Source of the DNA: Deltaproteobacteria bacterium
GTDB taxonomy: Bacteria > Myxococcota_A > UBA9160 > SZUA-336
Assembly (NCBI GenBank): GCA_029261925.1
Contig: JAJDAJ010000084.1
Coordinates: forward strand, 1-55,948
Length of the DNA: 55,948 bases
Direction of reading: 5' to 3'
The notes beneath the pieces were generated by a model, which was not told the DNA's origin, ran no database searches, and saw only the letters and a list, made by a program, of their open reading frames with translations. Within the stretch, counting starts at the first letter, position 1, and every line of letters begins with the position of its first letter. A program made the translations under genes and the position numbers. Below, in pieces: positions 1 through 7,311 of the stretch.

Positions 1-950
1 TCGGGATACACGGGCTGCGGGCCGCCCAGGACCAGGCTGCAGGCCTGGTTGTTGGTGGGGTTGAACTCGGCGCAGCAGACGCGCGCGTCGTCGTTGCTGA
101 GGCGGAAGCCGGTGTCGTTGTTGGCCGCGACCGAGTCGTCGCCGGGGTCGACGGTGTGGTGGTCCCAGCGCAGGTAGGTCTGGTTGCCCGAGCCGTCGTA
201 CTCCGCGTGGGTGGCAGGCAGCAGGTAGCGGGCGGCCATGGACGGCTTGCGGCGGACGTTCTTCTCGATGCAGGGCAGGCAGGTGGCGTCCGGGCAGTCC
301 GTGTCGCTCACGCAGGGCTGGAACTTGTTGGGCCCGCCCGTGCACGTGCTGCCGTCGACGCCCGAGCCACCCCAGGTGTTGCCGGTCGAGGCGGTCAGCG
401 TCCACTCCCCGAACGTCGGGATGACGCCCCCGGTCGCGGTGGCCACGTAGCTCTCGCTGGCCACCGCCGGGTCACTCACGCCGCCGTCACTGATGGGGAT
501 CTCGGCGAGGCAACCACCGACGGGGCTGCAGACGCCGCCGCCGGGGCAGGCGTCGGGATCCTTCTGCTGCGAGCAGGGCAGGCCGTCGTTGGCGCCGCCC
601 ACGCAGCTGGGGCCCGTCGCCGTGGGCACGCAGTCGTTCTCCTCGCGGAGCACGATCTGGCCCGGAATCGGCAGGAAGTTGCGCTCCGGACCGCAGCTGG
701 CGCTGTCCAGGCCGTTGAGCGACGTGCGCTGGTGAATGTAGGTGACACCGTCGAGCTTGGTGCCGAAGGCGGACGGATCCGACCAGCGGAACTGGTTGAA
801 CGGAATCTCGTCCTTGCGGAAGTCGGGCAGGTCGCCCAGGCCGTAGACCGTGGTCGTGCAGTCGCTGCCGCCGGGCCCGCAGTCGATCTGCGCCTGGGCA
901 GAACCTGCGAGCAGGACGAGCCCGAGGGCCAGTACCGTGAAGCGTGTCAT
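1..950 (-). CDS. Secreted cysteine-rich protein, C-terminus cut by window edge
   Basis: The reading frame starts at an ATG at 950-948, behind a strong AGGAGGG-type ribosome site, and stays open to base 1, so about 316 residues are visible and the C-terminus is missing. The N-terminus is a classical signal peptide (MTRFTVLALGLVLLAGSAQAQ, probable cleavage after AQA). The body contains two Cys-rich units of the form C-x-GG-x-N-(x)-PC-x(n)-D-x-DxC-x(n)-C, around residues 116-142 and 200-230. Such units recur in secreted proteins of Deltaproteobacteria-like genomes and may be disulfide-stabilised. No catalytic motif was recognised. It is likely exported and surface or periplasmic; the function is unknown. 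Confidence 0.8.
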   Translation of the reverse strand, partial: MTRFTVLALGLVLLAGSAQAQIDCGPGGSDCTTTVYGLGDLPDFRKDEIPFNQFRWSDPSAFGTKLDGVTYIHQRTSLNGLDSASCGPERNFLPIPGQIVLREENDCVPTATGPSCVGGANDGLPCSQQKDPDACPGGGVCSPVGGCLAEIPISDGGVSDPAVASESYVATATGGVIPTFGEWTLTASTGNTWGGSGVDGSTCTGGPNKFQPCVSDTDCPDATCLPCIEKNVRRKPSMAARYLLPATHAEYDGSGNQTYLRWDHHTVDPGDDSVAANNDTGFRLSNDDARVCCAEFNPTNNQACSLVLGGPQPVYP

Positions 951-974
951 TTGATCTCCCTCCTGGCAGCCGCG

Positions 975-1021
975 TGACGTCATGTCGCACTACGTGGGCT
1001 GCGGCTGACCATGGCGTAGTG
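975..1021. promoter_or_regulatory. Palindrome and inverted repeat upstream of the secreted protein
   Basis: TGACGTCA, a perfect 8-base palindrome, lies at 975-982. CACTACG at 988-994 is mirrored by CGTAGTG at 1015-1021, a 7-base perfect stem with a 20-base loop. Both lie 25-71 bases upstream of the leftward start at 950. They could be operator sites or a 5' leader hairpin. Regulatory function is inferred only from position and symmetry. Confidence 0.3.
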
Positions 1022-1052
1022 TCCCACGGACCCGTCACTCGGTGCCAGTTCA

Positions 1053-1087
1053 AATCCTGCTGCCCATCCGAATCCTGCTGCCCATCC
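1053..1087. repeat. 18-base-period tandem repeat
   Basis: The 17-mer AATCCTGCTGCCCATCC occurs at 1053-1069 and again at 1071-1087, followed by a partial third copy (CTGCTGGCC). Just upstream is GGTGCCAG (1041-1048), a fragment of the interspersed repeat found elsewhere in the window. The rest of the 951-1166 gap holds no recognisable gene. Confidence 0.5.
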
Positions 1088-1166
1088 TGCTGGCCCGCTT
1101 GCCGCCTACCGGGAACCGAACATCGAGCGAAAGTCCGCTGCCAGCGGGGTTCGCCTGGCGGACCGC

Positions 1167-2042
1167 TCAGCCGAGCCGCAGGTCCCGCGCCGTCTCCTCA
1201 AGGAACGCGAGCACCGCGTCCTGCGCGTCGCCGGTCGGCGGCGCCGCCATGTGGCGAAAGCTGTGGACCAGCACCAGCCGTGCCACTCCCAGGTCCTCGT
1301 AGCGCTTGACCGTGTCCCCATCGACGCCGCCGGCCGGGGGCGTGATCGTGATCTCCAGCGGCCCCAGATGCGCCGGTCGCTCGACCTCGCGCGCCGCCGT
1401 CTCCAGTCCCCGCAGCGCCGCCCGCGTCGCGTCGAGGTCCTGGAAGAAGCCGTACCAGCCGTCGCCGTGGCGCACCGCGCGGCGGTACGCCGGTGGCGAC
1501 ATCCCGCCCACGAGCACCGGCGGGTGAGGCTGCTGCACCGGGCGGGGCCGCGACTGGATGCCCGAGAACGACGTGAAGCGCCCCTCGAAGTGCGGCTGAT
1601 CCTGTGTCCACAGCGCGCGCATCGCCTCGATGTGCTCGCTGGTCCGCGCGCCGCGCTCCGCGTACGGCACGCCGATCGCCTCGAACTCCCCGGGCACGTA
1701 CCCCACGCCGACGCCGACCAGTAGCCGCCCCTTGGAGAGCACGTCCACGCCCGCCAGCTCCTTGGCCAGGATCACCGGGTTGCGCTGCGCCAGCAGGATG
1801 ATCCCCGAGCCCAGCAGGATCCGCTCGCCGTGCGCCGCCGCAAACGCCAGCGCCGCGACCGTGTCGAGCATCGGCGTCTCGGGCTTCGAGGGCGAGGGCG
1901 GCTCCTGGGGGTCGATGAACACCACGTGCTCGCCCGTCCACAGCGACTCGAAGCCCAGCCCCTCCGCCGTCCGCACCAGCCGCGCCATCGGGTCCGGCTC
2001 CCAGAACGCGCCGTGGTTGAGTCCGAAGTAGCCGATCTTCAC
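1167..2042 (-). CDS. Luciferase-like (LLM) F420-dependent oxidoreductase, TIGR03619-like
   Basis: A 291-residue single-domain luciferase-like monooxygenase fold protein, the normal length for the family. Visible landmarks are the N-terminal KIGYFGLNHG strand, LWTGEHVVF around residue 35, and the GRLLVGVGVGYVPGEFEAIGV segment near 105-125 that shapes the F420/FMN pocket in this superfamily. The predicted role is hydride transfer with F420 (possibly FMN) on an unknown substrate in the cytoplasm. It starts at a GTG (2042-2040) with GGGAGGA upstream and a TATGAT hexamer further out. The adjacent aldolase and second LLM protein suggest a catabolic neighbourhood. Cofactor choice is family inference. 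Confidence 0.85.
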   Translation of the reverse strand: MKIGYFGLNHGAFWEPDPMARLVRTAEGLGFESLWTGEHVVFIDPQEPPSPSKPETPMLDTVAALAFAAAHGERILLGSGIILLAQRNPVILAKELAGVDVLSKGRLLVGVGVGYVPGEFEAIGVPYAERGARTSEHIEAMRALWTQDQPHFEGRFTSFSGIQSRPRPVQQPHPPVLVGGMSPPAYRRAVRHGDGWYGFFQDLDATRAALRGLETAAREVERPAHLGPLEITITPPAGGVDGDTVKRYEDLGVARLVLVHSFRHMAAPPTGDAQDAVLAFLEETARDLRLG

Positions 2043-2068
2043 GCCGTCCTCCCACTCGATCCGCCGGA

Positions 2069-2074
2069 ATCATA
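2069..2074 (-). promoter_or_regulatory. TATGAT -10 element for the LLM gene
   Basis: On the minus strand GCG-TATGAT-TCC lies 26 bases upstream of the GTG start at 2042, giving a predicted leader of about 20 bases that includes the ribosome site. The same hexamer precedes four other starts in the window. No -35 match is evident. Confidence 0.5.
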
Positions 2075-2153
2075 CGCGGCCCGCCGAGCCGGGGGGCCCA
2101 CTCACGGGGCTGCTCGTCCTCACCCCGTGGAACGAGGGCCAAGCGAGGGGTTC

Positions 2154-2250
2154 CTCACCTCGTGAATCGCGGGTCACCCAAGGGTGTGGAACCGGTGCTC
2201 ACCTCGTGAATCGCGTGTCACATGAGGGAGTGGAACCGGTGCCAGGTAAC
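2154..2250 (+). repeat. Two 44-base tandem repeats ending in the interspersed 13-mer
   Basis: Two near-identical 44-base units run 2154-2197 and 2198-2241. Each begins CTCACCTCGTGAATCGCG and ends TGGAACCGGTG. The second unit runs into a perfect GGTGCCAGGTAAC at 2238-2250. They sit in the 439-base divergent gap 2043-2481, between the leftward LLM gene and the rightward aldolase. Apart from the leftward promoter, I see no gene or RNA in that gap. Confidence 0.8.
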
Positions 2251-2481
2251 TCGGCCCTCGTGCCTTGGAAGGCCTCGAAACAGCCCCTAGGCCCCCGAGT
2301 TCGAGCACCGAGGTCGCGAGGTCCCGGTGCCATGTACCTTCCGGGTCGTTCACACACCGAGAACGCGAGTTCACTCCGTGGCATTTGACCCGCTCGCGGG
2401 CCGGCGCCGACAATGGGGCCGCGCGGGCGCAGGCCGGGCCGACGGACGGGGCCCGGTGCGCGCGATGCGCGGGGAGGGCAA

Positions 2482-3198
2482 ATGGGTCGCTACCGAGACG
2501 GACTGGCGGCCGGACGGCCGGTGTGTGGCGCGTTCTGCGCGCTCGACGGCTTCGCCACCTCGCACATCCTGGCGTCGGCGGGCTACGACTTCCTGATCCT
2601 CGACCGGCAGCATGCGGCGTACACCTGGCCGGACCTGGAGAACCTGTGCTTTCGCATCCGCGGCGAGGGCGCGTCGGCGTTCATCCGCACGGCCTCGGTC
2701 GATGAGGACGAGGTGAACCTGGCGCTCGACCTGCCGATCGAGGGCGTGGTACTGCCGAACGTCGCGTCGGCCGAGGAGGCGCGGATCGCGCTGGGCCGGA
2801 CGAAGTGGGCGCCCGACGGCTGCCGCTCGCTGGGCAACGAGCGGCACGACGCGATCTGGGACGCGTACTCGCAGCCCGATCCGCTGGCGGGCTTCCTGAT
2901 CGAGCACCCCGGCGCCGTCGAGGATATCGACGAGATCTGCGAGCTGCGGCCCGACTTCCTCTGGATCGGCACGCACGACCTCTCGCAGCTCATGGGCTTC
3001 GATCCGCACCAGGCCGTCGATCGTGGCGTGATCCCGCCGCCGCTGGCGAAGGCCATCGAGCGCATCCAGCAGGCCGCGGCGCGCCACGACGTGGTGCTCT
3101 GGGGCGGGCCGGACCGGCGGGCGCGCTTCGCCGGCGTCGATGCGCGCATGTTCCGGCAGATCGCGCTCGACACGCTGGCGCAGGCGAGGGCGGACTGA
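2482..3198 (+). CDS. HpcH/HpaI aldolase family protein (4-hydroxy-2-oxoacid aldolase-like)
   Basis: 238 residues, a single TIM-barrel HpcH/HpaI domain. Family features are visible: the LILDRQHA strand near residue 35 (DxEH/DxQH position), VVLPNVASAEEA, FLIEHPGAVEDIDEI with the metal-binding Glu, and WIGTHDLSQLMG with the second metal acidic residue. The family performs divalent-metal-dependent retro-aldol cleavage of 2-oxo-4-hydroxy acids, releasing pyruvate. The ATG at 2482 is chosen because GGGGAGGG sits just upstream; longer in-frame starts lack one. It lies between two LLM oxidoreductases, with only 22 bases to the next gene, so it is probably co-transcribed. The true substrate is unknown. 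Confidence 0.82.
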   Translation: MGRYRDGLAAGRPVCGAFCALDGFATSHILASAGYDFLILDRQHAAYTWPDLENLCFRIRGEGASAFIRTASVDEDEVNLALDLPIEGVVLPNVASAEEARIALGRTKWAPDGCRSLGNERHDAIWDAYSQPDPLAGFLIEHPGAVEDIDEICELRPDFLWIGTHDLSQLMGFDPHQAVDRGVIPPPLAKAIERIQQAAARHDVVLWGGPDRRARFAGVDARMFRQIALDTLAQARAD

Positions 3199-3220
3199 AC
3201 GTCCGCGGATCCGCGCCGTC

Positions 3221-4261
3221 ATGAAGGTCTACACCACGGCCCCGCTCGAGGATCCGCGCGAGGCGCGCACGCTCTACCCGCACCTCGAGGAGATCGGCTA
3301 CGACGGCGCATTCAGCTTCGAGGCGAAGCACGACCCGTTCCTGCCCCTGGTGCTGGCCTCGGAGCACACCCGGCGCCTGACGCTGGGCACGGCGATCGCG
3401 ATCGCGTTCGCGCGCAGCCCGATGAACTTGGCCCACATCGCCCACGGCCTGCAGTCGATCAGCGGCGGCCGCTTCATCCTCGGGCTGGGCTCGCAGGTGC
3501 GTCCCCACATCGAGAAGCGCTTCAGCATGCCCTGGTCGCGACCCGCCGCGCGCATGCGCGAGCTGGTGCTCGCCATCCGCGCCATCTTCGCGCGCTGGGA
3601 AGGGCTGGCCGAGCTCGACTTCCGGGGCGAGTTCTACCGCCACACGCTGATGATCCCCGCCTTCGACCCGGGCCCGAGCCCGTTCGGGCCCCCGCCGATC
3701 TACACCGGCGGCTTCGGGCCGCTGATGACCGAGCTCGCCGGTGAGGTTGCCGACGGCTTCTTCGCCCATCCGTTCAGCACGCGCGAGTCGCTGCTCGCCA
3801 ACACGCTGCCGGCCCTCGAGCGTGGCCTCGCGGAGAGTGGCCGCAGCCGCGCCGATCTCGACGTGATCTGCGCCACCCTGGTCGTGACCGCCGACGACGC
3901 CGACATGGACCGCGTGGTCCTGGCCGCGCGCAAGCAGCTGGCCTTCTACGGCTCGACGCCGGCGTATCGACCGACCCTGGACTGCCACGGCTGGGGTGAG
4001 CTGCACCTGGAGCTCAACCGGATGTCGAAGCAGGGGCGCTGGGACGAGATGACCGGGCTGATCGACGACGAGGTCCTCCACGCCATCGCCGTGGTCGGTC
4101 CCCGGCACGAGATCGCCGACCGCCTTCGCGAGCGGCTCGACGGCATCGCCGACGGCGTCAGCCTCACCCACAACCGTGCCCCGGACCCCGGGCACTGGGC
4201 CGACGTGGTCGCCGATCTGACGAGCGCCCGCGGCGCCGCGGCGCGCGCCCCGGGCGGCTAG
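3221..4261 (+). CDS. Luciferase-like (LLM) F420-dependent oxidoreductase, TIGR03617-like
   Basis: 346 residues. The N-terminal MKVYTTAPLEDPREA, the GYDGAFSFEAKHDPFLPL segment, RLTLGTAIAIAFARSPMNLA and SGGRFILGLGSQVRPH are typical of the MSMEG_2256-type luciferase-like family. The enzyme is expected to use reduced F420 on a small organic substrate. ATG 3221 is the first start matching the family N-terminus. It follows the aldolase by 22 bases and precedes the P450 by 9 bases, so aldolase, LLM oxidoreductase and P450 probably form one catabolic transcription unit. It is divergent in sequence from the LLM at 1167-2042 and not a recent duplicate. Confidence 0.85.
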   Translation: MKVYTTAPLEDPREARTLYPHLEEIGYDGAFSFEAKHDPFLPLVLASEHTRRLTLGTAIAIAFARSPMNLAHIAHGLQSISGGRFILGLGSQVRPHIEKRFSMPWSRPAARMRELVLAIRAIFARWEGLAELDFRGEFYRHTLMIPAFDPGPSPFGPPPIYTGGFGPLMTELAGEVADGFFAHPFSTRESLLANTLPALERGLAESGRSRADLDVICATLVVTADDADMDRVVLAARKQLAFYGSTPAYRPTLDCHGWGELHLELNRMSKQGRWDEMTGLIDDEVLHAIAVVGPRHEIADRLRERLDGIADGVSLTHNRAPDPGHWADVVADLTSARGAAARAPGG

Positions 4262-4264
4262 AAT
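4259..4264 (+). promoter_or_regulatory. Possible TAGAAT -10 element 6 bases before the P450 ATG
   Basis: TAGAAT overlaps the upstream stop codon (TAG 4259-4261) and ends 6 bases before ATG 4271. Such spacing would give a leaderless transcript. The overlap with a stop codon makes coincidence possible, and the gene may simply be expressed from the upstream operon. Confidence 0.25.
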
Positions 4265-4270
4265 GGGCGC

Positions 4271-5578
4271 ATGACTGCCGACCCCGCATCGCTCGAGAGC
4301 CTGGACATCACCGACGTCGCGCTGTACTGCGAGCGCGGCTACCCGTGGGAGGCCTGGGACCGGCTGCGGCGCGAGGCTCCGGTCTACCGCTACGAGCGGC
4401 CCGGCTTCGAGCCGTTCTGGGCGATCACGAAGCACGCCGACGTGCTGGCGATCTCGAGCCGCAGCTCGATCTTCGTGAACAGCCGCCGCCTGCGGCTGGC
4501 CACGATCGCCGAGGACGAGCGCATGAGCAGCAACCTGCGCCGCCAGGCGGAGAAGCTCGGCTGGGACACCGAGGAGCCCCTCGACCTGGTCTTCATGGAC
4601 GATCCACGGCACCGCAAGCTGCGTCTGCTGAGCGCACAGTTCTTCACGCCCGCCGCGCTGCGCAAGCTGGAGCGCGATCTCGAGCAGATGGCCGACGGCT
4701 TCGCCCTCGGGCTCCGGGAGCAGCTCGCGAGCGACACCGCCGCCGGCGGCCAGTGCGATTTCGTGCGGGCTTTTGCCGAGAAGCTCCCGCTGGCGATCAT
4801 CGGGCGCATGCTCGGCCTTCCGGCGGACGACTGGATGCAGCTCAAGGTGCTCACCAACGTGATGATCGGCGTGCCCGAGCCCACGTACCTGCAGCCGGGC
4901 GAGCCCCAGCACCGCGCGCAGGCGCGCGCCGGCAGCGAGATGCGCGAGTACATGCGCGACGTGATCCGGCAGCGGCGCGCCGCCGCGGTCGACGGCGATG
5001 ACCTGGCCAGCGTGCTCGTGCACGCCCGCGTCGACGGTGAGCCGCTGACCGAGCAGCAGCTCGTGGGCTACCTGGCCCTGATCCTGGGCGCGGGCAACGA
5101 GACCACGCGCAACGCGATCTCCGGCGGCGTGCAGGCCCTGCTCGAGCACCCGGAGCAGCGCGATGTCCTGTGCGCGCGCCCGGAGCTGGTGGTGCCGGCC
5201 TCCGTGGAGGTGCTGCGCTGGACCTCCCCGGTGGTGCTGTTCGCGCGCACGGCCGTGCGCGACTTCGAGCTCCGCGGCGTGACGATCCGCGCGGGCGAGG
5301 ATGTCGGCATGTTCTATCCCTCGGCGAACCGCGACGAGGAGGTCTTCGAGGCTCCGTACCGCTTCGACGTCGCACGCGAGCCCAACCGCCACCTGGCCTT
5401 CGGAGGCTACGGCGCGCACTTCTGCCTGGGTGCGAACCTGGCGCGCTGGGAGCTGCGCGCCGCGCTCCGGGCGCTGATCCCGGTCCTGCCGGAGATGGAG
5501 CTCGCCGGTCGCGAGACGCGCGTGCCGTTCCTGCACGTGCCGGCGATCCAGCACCTGCCGGTACGCGCCGCCGCGTAG
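4271..5578 (+). CDS. Cytochrome P450
   Basis: 435 residues, the normal size for a soluble bacterial class I P450. The heme-ligand loop HLAFGGYGAHFCLGANLAR is intact, with axial Cys at about residue 385. The I-helix oxygen-activation motif is GAGNETTRN (near 275) and the K-helix ExxR lies in the VEVLRWTSPV region. It needs ferredoxin and ferredoxin reductase partners, which are not encoded nearby. FGGYGAHFCLG and overall layout resemble bacterial P450s acting on steroids, terpenes or fatty acids (CYP124/125/142-like groups), but substrate assignment is inference. It is preceded at 9 bases by an LLM oxidoreductase and followed at 8 bases by a DUF1214 protein. Confidence 0.93.
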   Translation: MTADPASLESLDITDVALYCERGYPWEAWDRLRREAPVYRYERPGFEPFWAITKHADVLAISSRSSIFVNSRRLRLATIAEDERMSSNLRRQAEKLGWDTEEPLDLVFMDDPRHRKLRLLSAQFFTPAALRKLERDLEQMADGFALGLREQLASDTAAGGQCDFVRAFAEKLPLAIIGRMLGLPADDWMQLKVLTNVMIGVPEPTYLQPGEPQHRAQARAGSEMREYMRDVIRQRRAAAVDGDDLASVLVHARVDGEPLTEQQLVGYLALILGAGNETTRNAISGGVQALLEHPEQRDVLCARPELVVPASVEVLRWTSPVVLFARTAVRDFELRGVTIRAGEDVGMFYPSANRDEEVFEAPYRFDVAREPNRHLAFGGYGAHFCLGANLARWELRAALRALIPVLPEMELAGRETRVPFLHVPAIQHLPVRAAA

Positions 5579-5586
5579 CCGGGCGC

Positions 5587-6819
5587 GTGGCCAGGGTCGA
5601 TCGACGCGGGTTCGTCCTGGGCGCCGGCGCCGGCATCGCCGCCGGGCTGTCGCCGCTGTCCGCCTCGCTCGCCCGGGCGCAGGACGCCGCGGCGGGCCCC
5701 ACGCGCGACGCCCTGCTCGCGCTGCTCGACACCGTGCGCCAGCTCGACGAGACCTACGTCACCCCGGGCGAGGGCGTGGACGCGCCCTGGAAGCTCGCCG
5801 AGGCGCACCGCTACCTGATTCACCTGCTCGCGGCGGGCCACGACCTGTTCCTGGGAAACGATCCCGAACGCCCGCGGCTGGCGCGGCTCGAGAGTCCCTC
5901 GCGCAAGTTCATGGGCGGCAACCCCGACGCCTACGGCTTCTTCGCCCCGCTGCGCGGCGATCGCGCCTACCGGCTCCGCTGCGGCCACCGCGGTGAGGTC
6001 CACCGCTCGGTCACGGTGTACGGCGGCGAGAGCGCGGGCGGCTGGAGCGAGTCGGTGATCGCGCACGGCAACGACCGGGACTGGAGCCGGGCGCCCGACG
6101 GTTCCTTCGAGCTGGTGCTGGCGCGCGAGCGCCCGGCCGGCGCGGTGAACTGGCTCGCCCTGGCACCTGACGCGCGGGGCGTGATCACCCGGCACTACTT
6201 CCTGGAGGAGGACTACGCGCCGGCCGCGCGCGACTGGAAGATCCCGGTCGAGATCGAGCCGCTGGTCGATCCCGGCCCGCGGCCGGAGCCCGGTGAGCAG
6301 GAGGTCGCGCGCCGGCTGCGCGCCATGACCGACTTCGTACGCGACCACACCGTCATGCTCTTCGCGCTGCCGCCGCACAAGCTCCCGGAGTGGTTCGGGC
6401 GCGGCTGGAATCGCTTCGGGCGGCCGGATCTCTGGGGCCAGGGGGACGACGGCGGGGGATGGGGCGAGGTGGACGTGGCCTACAGCTCGGCGCGCTATCG
6501 CCTGGGCCCGCACGAGGCGCTGCGGATCAGCGGCCGCCTCCCGCCCTGCGTCCTGGCGAACGTCGTGCTGGTCAACCGCTGGATGCAGTCGTTCGACTGG
6601 ACGCAGCGCCGGGTCTCGCTGAACACGCGTCAGACCCAGCTCGAGTCCGACGGCTCGTACCGGATCATCGTGGCGCACGCCGACCCCGGGCACCCGAACT
6701 GGCTCGACACCGGTGGCCGGCCCGAGGGGCAGATCGACTGGCGCTTCGTGCTGCCGTCGGCGAGGCCCCAGCGGCCGCGCGCCGAGGTCGTGCCGCTGGC
6801 ATCGCTGCGCGCCGGCTGA
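5587..6819 (+). CDS. Tat-exported DUF1214 domain protein
   Basis: 410 residues from GTG 5587, 8 bases after the P450 stop. The N-terminus VARVDRRGFVLGAGAGIAAG carries a twin-arginine signal (RRGFVLG), predicting export of a folded, perhaps cofactor-bearing, protein. The C-terminal half contains the DUF1214-type pattern (RYRLGPHEALRISGRLPPCVLANVVLVNRWM, cited here only by its key R-Y and G-R-L residues; then LNTRQTQLESDGSYRIIVAHADPG). DUF1214 proteins are often near oxidative catabolic genes, but their biochemical role is not established. The tight spacing suggests co-expression with the P450. No enzymatic motif was recognised. Confidence 0.72.
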   Translation: MARVDRRGFVLGAGAGIAAGLSPLSASLARAQDAAAGPTRDALLALLDTVRQLDETYVTPGEGVDAPWKLAEAHRYLIHLLAAGHDLFLGNDPERPRLARLESPSRKFMGGNPDAYGFFAPLRGDRAYRLRCGHRGEVHRSVTVYGGESAGGWSESVIAHGNDRDWSRAPDGSFELVLARERPAGAVNWLALAPDARGVITRHYFLEEDYAPAARDWKIPVEIEPLVDPGPRPEPGEQEVARRLRAMTDFVRDHTVMLFALPPHKLPEWFGRGWNRFGRPDLWGQGDDGGGWGEVDVAYSSARYRLGPHEALRISGRLPPCVLANVVLVNRWMQSFDWTQRRVSLNTRQTQLESDGSYRIIVAHADPGHPNWLDTGGRPEGQIDWRFVLPSARPQRPRAEVVPLASLRAG

Positions 6820-6826
6820 CGCGACG

Positions 6827-7204
6827 TCAGAATCCGGTCGGTGGATCGAGCCCGAGCTCCTGGCAGAGCTCCTGGAGCTTGCGGTGCATGGCCGCGCCCT
6901 TCGGCCAGCCCGCGTAGTGCGTCAGGTGAATGATCACCTCGAGCATGTCCTCGGATCCCACGTCGCCGCTGCGCAGCGCCCCGGCCATGTGCGTGCGCAG
7001 CTCCGAGTCCATGCCCTGCGCCATCAGGGCGCCCAGGCACAGCAGCCGCCGCTCGCGAAACGAGAGCCGGGACCGGCTCCACACCCCGCCGAAGACCTGA
7101 TCGAGGGTCACCGCGGTGAACGCGTCGGCCGGCTCGAAGGCATCCATCTGCGTGACCTGCGTGAAGATCTCCTTGCCGCGCCGTCGCCGCTCGTCGTCCG
7201 CCAT
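6827..7204 (-). CDS. Carboxymuconolactone decarboxylase (CMD) family protein
   Basis: 125 residues, the size of gamma-carboxymuconolactone decarboxylase and AhpD-like proteins. The core FRERRLLCLGALMAQGMDSELRTHMAGALRSGDVGSED matches the CMD helical bundle, including the conserved HM-x-GAL segment. The AhpD-type CxxC redox pair is absent, so peroxidase-partner function is unlikely and a decarboxylase or lactone-type role is more plausible. The ATG at 7204 has a GGGAGG site and a TATGAT element upstream. It is transcribed convergently toward the DUF1214 gene with only 7 bases between stop codons. A paralogous protein lies at 41512-41880. Confidence 0.82.
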   Translation of the reverse strand: MADDERRRRGKEIFTQVTQMDAFEPADAFTAVTLDQVFGGVWSRSRLSFRERRLLCLGALMAQGMDSELRTHMAGALRSGDVGSEDMLEVIIHLTHYAGWPKGAAMHRKLQELCQELGLDPPTGF

Positions 7205-7225
7205 GGTCCATCCTCCCGGTGGACG

Positions 7226-7231
7226 ATCATA
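7226..7231 (-). promoter_or_regulatory. TATGAT -10 element for the CMD gene
   Basis: Minus-strand GCG-TATGAT-CGT lies 21 bases upstream of ATG 7204, the same GCGTATGAT context as at 2069. It predicts a leader of roughly 15 bases containing GGGAGG. No -35 consensus is visible. Confidence 0.5.
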
Positions 7232-7311
7232 CGCCCGCTCGCATATGGTGCCCGCGTGACCCCCATTGCGCGTGCCCGGCTCGAGGGCATGGACATCGGA
7301 CGCGACATCGC

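Noticed and set aside
156..977. Long rightward open frame across the first kilobase
   Set aside because: It is the antisense shadow of the leftward Cys-rich secreted protein, which has a signal peptide, strong ribosome site and Cys repeats; the rightward frame is a low-complexity Arg/Ala/Val translation.
994..1067. A 74-base stretch that could be a functional tRNA gene
   Set aside because: The acceptor-like 5' and 3' ends pair at six positions, but the T-stem pairs at only three of five positions, no convincing D-stem or anticodon stem forms and CCA is absent; kept only as a weak finding about a possible remnant.
2990..5554. 854-codon leftward open frame
   Set aside because: Lies opposite the aldolase, LLM oxidoreductase and P450 genes; composition is His/Arg/Leu-rich without motifs, typical of GC-rich antisense frames.
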